A stretch of DNA of 7,128 nucleotides from Candidatus Daviesbacteria bacterium GW2011_GWA2_42_7 (GTDB lineage Bacteria; Patescibacteriota; Microgenomatia; Daviesbacterales; UBA10151). Shown here one piece after another: positions 4,783 through 7,128 of this stretch. The notes under the pieces were generated by a model. It was not told the DNA's origin. It was given only the letters and a program-made list of their open reading frames with translations, and ran no database searches. Within the stretch, counting starts at the first letter, position 1, and the number at the start of each line of letters is the position of its first letter. The position numbers and the translations under genes are program-made. The DNA lies in the NCBI GenBank assembly GCA_000997105.1, contig LCEJ01000028.1, positions 4,721 to 11,848 on the forward strand, given 5' to 3'.

Positions 4783-4819
4783 TGAGATCCTGAGCTTGTC
4801 GAAGGACTCACTCTTTTTT
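4780..4819 (+). terminator. Strong intrinsic terminator 13 nt upstream of rplC
   Basis: GAGTGAG (4780-4786) pairs with CTCACTC (4807-4813); after a bulged A, TCC (4788-4790) pairs with GGA (4804-4806). Six T follow (4814-4819). The inner part, CCTGAGCTTGTCGAAGG (4789-4805), resembles the dispersed intergenic palindrome CCTTCGACAAGCTCAGG that I recall from many bacterial genomes. No credible promoter fits in the 13 nt between it and the rplC ATG. Transcription into the rplC operon must therefore pass through it, or start within it. Confidence 0.85.
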
Positions 4820-4832
4820 ACGGCTTTAAGAG

Positions 4833-5648
4833 ATGATTAATACATTATTAGGTATTAAAAAACAAATGACTTCAACTTATGATGCCCGCGGCAGACGGGT
4901 GGGGGCAACTGTGATTGAAATTTCTCCTAACTCCGTTACCCAAGTCAAAACTAAAGACGGCAAAGACGGATATAACGCAATCCAGCTTGGGTTTGGAACT
5001 AAAAAGTCTACCAAAAAACCCCAAATCGGGCATGCTAAAGCGGCGGGGGTAGAAGGAAAGATCCGTTGGTTTAGAGAAGTCCCCACTTCGCCAAGGTTTC
5101 GCGGGGTGAGTAGTGATGAAGTAGCAACAGACATCAAACCTGGTCAGGAAATTTTAGTAGGCCAGGTTTTTTCTGTTGGAGACTCGGTTAAAGTAACCGG
5201 TACTTCCAAAGGCCGGGGGTTTGCCGGAGGTATGAAACGTCACGGTTTCCATGGTGGCCCTAAAACCCATGGCCAGTCCGACAGGTCGCGTGCTCCCGGT
5301 TCTATCGGTTCCGGTACTACCCCGGGTAGGGTTTTGAAGGGCAAAAAAATGGCCGGCCATATGGGGGTGGGAACTGTGTCTGTTAGGGGTTTGGAAGTTG
5401 TTGCTTTAGATAAAAAGAATAACTTGCTTACTGTAAAAGGTGCAGTGCCGGGATTTTCCGGGTCACTTTTGGTAGTTACAAAACTGGGAAGAATTAAAGG
5501 TTATACCCCGCCTCCGGAAGAGAAAGAGGAGGAGGAACCCTCCGACGCTGAAGCTTTGGAGGGCAAGGAGCAGGATGAGTTGAATGTAGAAAATCAGGAA
5601 GAGCAGGTAGTTGAAGTTAAAGAAGGAGGGGAAAATGCCGAAAGTTAA
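4833..5648 (+). CDS. rplC: Large ribosomal subunit protein L3
   Basis: L3 is an early 50S assembly protein whose extension reaches toward the peptidyl-transferase centre. The product has 271 residues, against about 205-220 for most bacterial L3. The start MINTLLGIKKQMT corresponds to the family GxKxGMT opening. The core signature runs from KRHGFHGG through SRAPGSIGSGTTPGRV to KGKKMAGHMG; GSIGS is at 156-160. The position of the methylated Gln of E. coli L3 (GSIGQ) is Ser. Residues 226-271 form an extra tail, starting PPPEEKEEEE, very rich in Glu and without Cys or aromatic residues, so probably disordered. There is no SD before ATG 4833. The gene lies directly after a terminator and overlaps rplD by 14 nt at its end. 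It opens the rplC-rplD-rplW-rplB operon. Confidence 0.97.
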   Translation: MINTLLGIKKQMTSTYDARGRRVGATVIEISPNSVTQVKTKDGKDGYNAIQLGFGTKKSTKKPQIGHAKAAGVEGKIRWFREVPTSPRFRGVSSDEVATDIKPGQEILVGQVFSVGDSVKVTGTSKGRGFAGGMKRHGFHGGPKTHGQSDRSRAPGSIGSGTTPGRVLKGKKMAGHMGVGTVSVRGLEVVALDKKNNLLTVKGAVPGFSGSLLVVTKLGRIKGYTPPPEEKEEEEPSDAEALEGKEQDELNVENQEEQVVEVKEGGENAES

Positions 5649-6369
5649 GAAGCTTACTGCTGACAGACTACAGACTACCGCTAAGAAGGCTGCTGTAAGC
5701 CGTAGCCGGAAAGCGGATAGCTTGACAGTACCGGTCTTGTCTTTGGATGGTAAGGAATCCGGAGTTTTAGAGCTGCCTAAGGAGTTGTTTGGTGTAAAAG
5801 TTAACAAAGCTTTACTTTCACAGGCAATCCGGGTTTATACGAGTAATATAAAAGGGCACTTTTCCAACACAAAGACAAGATCCGAAGTCAAGGGGTCAAC
5901 CCGGAAGATTTATAAGCAAAAGGGAACAGGCGGAGCAAGGCATGGTGCCAAATCCGCCCCTATTTTTGTGGGAGGCGGTATCGCTTTAGGCCCTAAGTTT
6001 AGAAAAGTTGTTTTAGATCTGCCAAAAAAGATGAAAAAAGCTGCTCTTTCTTCCGCACTTACCTCAAAACTTACAGAGGGAGAGGTTTTTGGGATAAAGG
6101 GTTTAGAAAAAGTTTCCGGCAAAACATCCCAAATAAGGGAGTTTTTAAAAAAATCCGGCAAAGAAAAGGTTTTATTTATATTGGGTGGTAAAGATGAAAA
6201 TGTCAGCCGTGCTGTGGGGAATTTAACCGGGGTGGATATATTAACAGCAGACCAGGTAAATATATTAGAAATAATCAAACATAAGACTTTGGTTTTAACA
6301 GAAGAAGCAGTAAAGAGTTTAGAATTAAGAGTGAAGAATGAGAAAGTAGAAAAGGAAGAGAAAAAATAA
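5635..6369 (+). CDS. rplD: Large ribosomal subunit protein L4
   Basis: L4 lines the 50S exit tunnel with its long loop. In E. coli it also represses the S10 operon by acting on the mRNA leader, which is relevant to the structured leader found before rplC here. The product has 244 residues against about 200-210 normally. Residues 1-28 are an extra, strongly basic segment. The tunnel-loop signature is at 79-120: TKTRSEVKG, KIYKQKGTGGARHG (91-104) and APIFVGGGIALGPK (108-121). Tyr93 stands where many L4 have Trp (PWRQKGTG). The C-terminal half matches the L4 Rossmann-like domain, and residues 231-244 are a short Lys/Glu tail. ATG 5635 is chosen from GGAGG (5625-5629) with good spacing; an upstream in-frame TTG at 5611 lacks this. 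It overlaps the end of rplC by 14 nt, suggesting coupled translation. Confidence 0.96.
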   Translation: MPKVKKLTADRLQTTAKKAAVSRSRKADSLTVPVLSLDGKESGVLELPKELFGVKVNKALLSQAIRVYTSNIKGHFSNTKTRSEVKGSTRKIYKQKGTGGARHGAKSAPIFVGGGIALGPKFRKVVLDLPKKMKKAALSSALTSKLTEGEVFGIKGLEKVSGKTSQIREFLKKSGKEKVLFILGGKDENVSRAVGNLTGVDILTADQVNILEIIKHKTLVLTEEAVKSLELRVKNEKVEKEEKK

Positions 6370-6370
6370 T

Positions 6371-6409
6371 AAGCAAAGCTTGCGACCTAACGGTCTAAAG
6401 CAAAGCTTG
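6371..6409 (+). repeat. 12-bp direct repeat and hairpin between rplD and rplW
   Basis: AAGCAAAGCTTG occurs at 6371-6382 and again at 6398-6409. Within the pair, AAGCTTGC (6376-6383) can pair with GCAAAGCTT (6400-6408) with one bulged A. Inside that, GACC (6384-6387) pairs with GGTC (6392-6395) around the loop TAAC. No T run follows, so it is not a terminator. An RNA processing site or a translational spacer in the operon mRNA is possible. The rplW SD (GAGGA, 6417-6421) lies just downstream and is left free. Confidence 0.6.
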
Positions 6410-6428
6410 AAATTTTGAGGACAAAATT

Positions 6429-6812
6429 ATGAACATTATTTTAAAAAAACCTATTATTTCGGAAAAATCTATGAAGTTGGCCAAGGAAGGCTGGTACACT
6501 TTTCTGGTGGAAAAGTCAGCCAGAAAGCCGGTTATCAGAAAAGCTGTTGAGGATCAATTCGGGGTGGATGTAATTTCTATAAAAACTGCCAATTTTAAGG
6601 AAATTATTAAGACACAGAGAAGCAGAAAAGGGTACTTTACCTTACCGGGATTTAAAAAGGCGGTAGTTGCTTTAAAAACGGGCCAAAAAATTGGCCTTTT
6701 TACGGCAGAGGAGCCTGTTAAAGTTGAGACTGCGGAAGGTCCGGGCGAGGTTAAAGAGAAGAAAAGTTTGCTTCGAAAAACCAAAGTAAAGATTGAGAAG
6801 GAGAAAAAATAA
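6429..6812 (+). CDS. rplW: Large ribosomal subunit protein L23
   Basis: L23 binds 23S rRNA at the tunnel exit and docks trigger factor and SRP. The product has 127 residues, longer than the usual 95-100. KKPIISEKSMKLA (6-18), YTFLVEKSARKPVIRKAVE (23-41), FGVDVISIKT (44-53), GYFTLPGFKKAVVALKTG (68-85) and KIGLF (87-91) follow the L23 core. From about residue 96 there is an extra charged tail, first acidic (VETAEGPGEV) then Lys-rich. The ATG follows GAGGA (6417-6421) by a normal spacing. The stop codon overlaps the rplB start in TAATG (6810-6814), a one-base overlap typical of coupled translation. Confidence 0.95.
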   Translation: MNIILKKPIISEKSMKLAKEGWYTFLVEKSARKPVIRKAVEDQFGVDVISIKTANFKEIIKTQRSRKGYFTLPGFKKAVVALKTGQKIGLFTAEEPVKVETAEGPGEVKEKKSLLRKTKVKIEKEKK

Positions 6813-6940
6813 TGGCCCTAATCCAGTACAAAGAAAAGACTAAAACAAGAAGGTTCGCCTCAAAAATTACCCGTTCAGGGAAAAACGAAGATGCCCCCCG
6901 CAGTTTGAAGGTGCTTTTGCAAAAACACTCATGCAGCTGA
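6812..6940 (+). pseudogene. rplB: Large ribosomal subunit protein L2, N-terminal fragment
   Basis: L2 is a core 50S protein needed for subunit joining and peptidyl transfer, normally about 275 residues. Here ATG 6812, preceded by AAGGAG (6798-6803), opens a frame reading MALIQYKEKTKTRRF and continuing to APRSLKVLLQKHS (28-40), a good L2 N-terminus. At residue 41, where L2 continues GRN..G.ITVRHRGGGHKR, the frame reads Cys-Ser-stop (TGA 6938-6940). None of the three downstream plus-strand frames shows the L2 continuation, so this is not a simple frameshift. Reading TGA as Gly does not help either. Because L2 is essential and the flanking operon is intact, an assembly chimera near 6931 is more likely than a natural pseudogene. 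Confidence 0.82.
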
Positions 6941-7128
6941 TTAAAAAAAGACCCGGACTTTTTTTGAAATCGCATGCCGGCCTTTTTCTGGATGCCATCA
7001 GGGAATCGAGAGTCCGAATTAAAGAGGATGACGACAGCTTGGCGGAGGCATTTGAAAAGCTTGTCATTTCAAGAGGGGATATTTTGTCCCGCGAGCATCT
7101 CCCCTCCCTGATTTTTTCGGCGGAGTTT
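6931..7128 (+). CDS. Unidentified open frame after the L2 break, incomplete at the window edge
   Basis: From ATG 6931 a frame stays open for 66 codons to the edge. It reads MQLIKKRPGLFLKSHAGLFL at the start, and later IKEDDDSLAEAFEKL. Composition (Lys/Glu/Asp with spaced Leu/Ile/Phe) looks like a real, probably helical protein; I do not recognise it. The same frame is open back to 6844, and the stretch just before the ATG (QFEGAFAKTL) also reads like protein although it overlaps true rplB codons. That could mean ~25 nt are shared by two unrelated genes joined in assembly. The minus strand is also open here but gives a Ser-rich, shadow-like sequence. Strand and start are uncertain. Confidence 0.35.
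   Translation, partial: MQLIKKRPGLFLKSHAGLFLDAIRESRVRIKEDDDSLAEAFEKLVISRGDILSREHLPSLIFSAEF

Noticed and set aside
4620..4819. tRNA or CRISPR array in the rplC upstream gap
   Set aside because: No cloverleaf with a T-arm GTTC signature or CCA end, and the repeats are only two imperfect 15-mers, not repeat-spacer units.
6938..6940. TGA recoded as Gly (Gracilibacteria/SR1 code) to rescue L2
   Set aside because: TGA ends the Hsp70-like gene, the 102-aa gene and the membrane protein normally, and reading through it does not give L2 sequence.
6943..6965. A-tract/T-tract inverted repeat as a terminator for rplB
   Set aside because: The stem is nearly all A-T, lies inside an open frame and past the suspected join; it reads simply as Lys-Lys-Arg...Leu-Phe-Leu codons.
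6867..7067. Minus-strand 66-aa frame at the right edge
   Set aside because: Ser-rich and shadow-like, and it overlaps genuine rplB codons; the plus-strand frame has a more protein-like composition.
6812..7128. Simple frameshift in rplB
   Set aside because: No forward frame after 6931 shows the L2 continuation (GRN, VRHRGGGHKR), so a one- or two-base indel cannot explain the break.

Overview
This window looks like a piece of the str/S10 ribosomal-protein region of an uncultured bacterium, most likely a Candidate Phyla Radiation (Patescibacteria) member close to Microgenomates. That assignment is an inference. It rests on the style of the r-protein sequences (charged terminal extensions on L3, L4 and L23; the L2 N-terminus), short low-complexity intergenic repeats, and leaders without Shine-Dalgarno (SD) sites. 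TGA is used as an ordinary stop, so the Gracilibacteria/SR1 code does not apply.

Layout. 1-93 is the C-terminal end of a RelE/ParE-family toxin. 206-730 (minus strand) is an AT-rich gene for an unrecognised two-helix membrane protein. A good promoter at 894-921 leads to a ~100-nt leader with a terminator-like hairpin and then tuf (EF-Tu, 1028-2215), closed by an intrinsic terminator. rpsJ (S10, 2360-2671) follows, with its start codon at the end of a degenerate 7-bp repeat. A consensus promoter (TTGACA-N18-TATAAT, 2649-2678) sits in the 3' end of rpsJ. It drives a very short unit with a 22-codon ORF ending flush against a terminator (2758-2779), and then a YegD-like Hsp70-family ATPase (2817-4250). 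A 102-aa orphan gene (4301-4609) has a promoter that predicts a leaderless mRNA. The 223-bp gap 4610-4832 is rich in RNA-like secondary structure and ends in a strong terminator only 13 nt before the rplC start. rplC-rplD-rplW-rplB (L3, L4, L23, L2) then form a tight operon with overlapping genes.

The usual S10 operon order (rpsJ-rplC-rplD-rplW-rplB) is therefore split by a chaperone-like ATPase and an orphan gene, and the pieces have their own promoters and terminators. In tuf, the hsp70-like gene and rplC, an intrinsic-terminator-like hairpin lies between the likely transcription start and the start codon. This suggests premature termination as a shared way of controlling translation genes and the chaperone-like gene, and it is the most interesting signal in the window.

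rplB stops matching L2 after codon 40. The last ~200 bp read as an unrelated open frame. This is either a real rearrangement or, more likely, an assembly chimera, so the right edge should not be trusted as native gene order.
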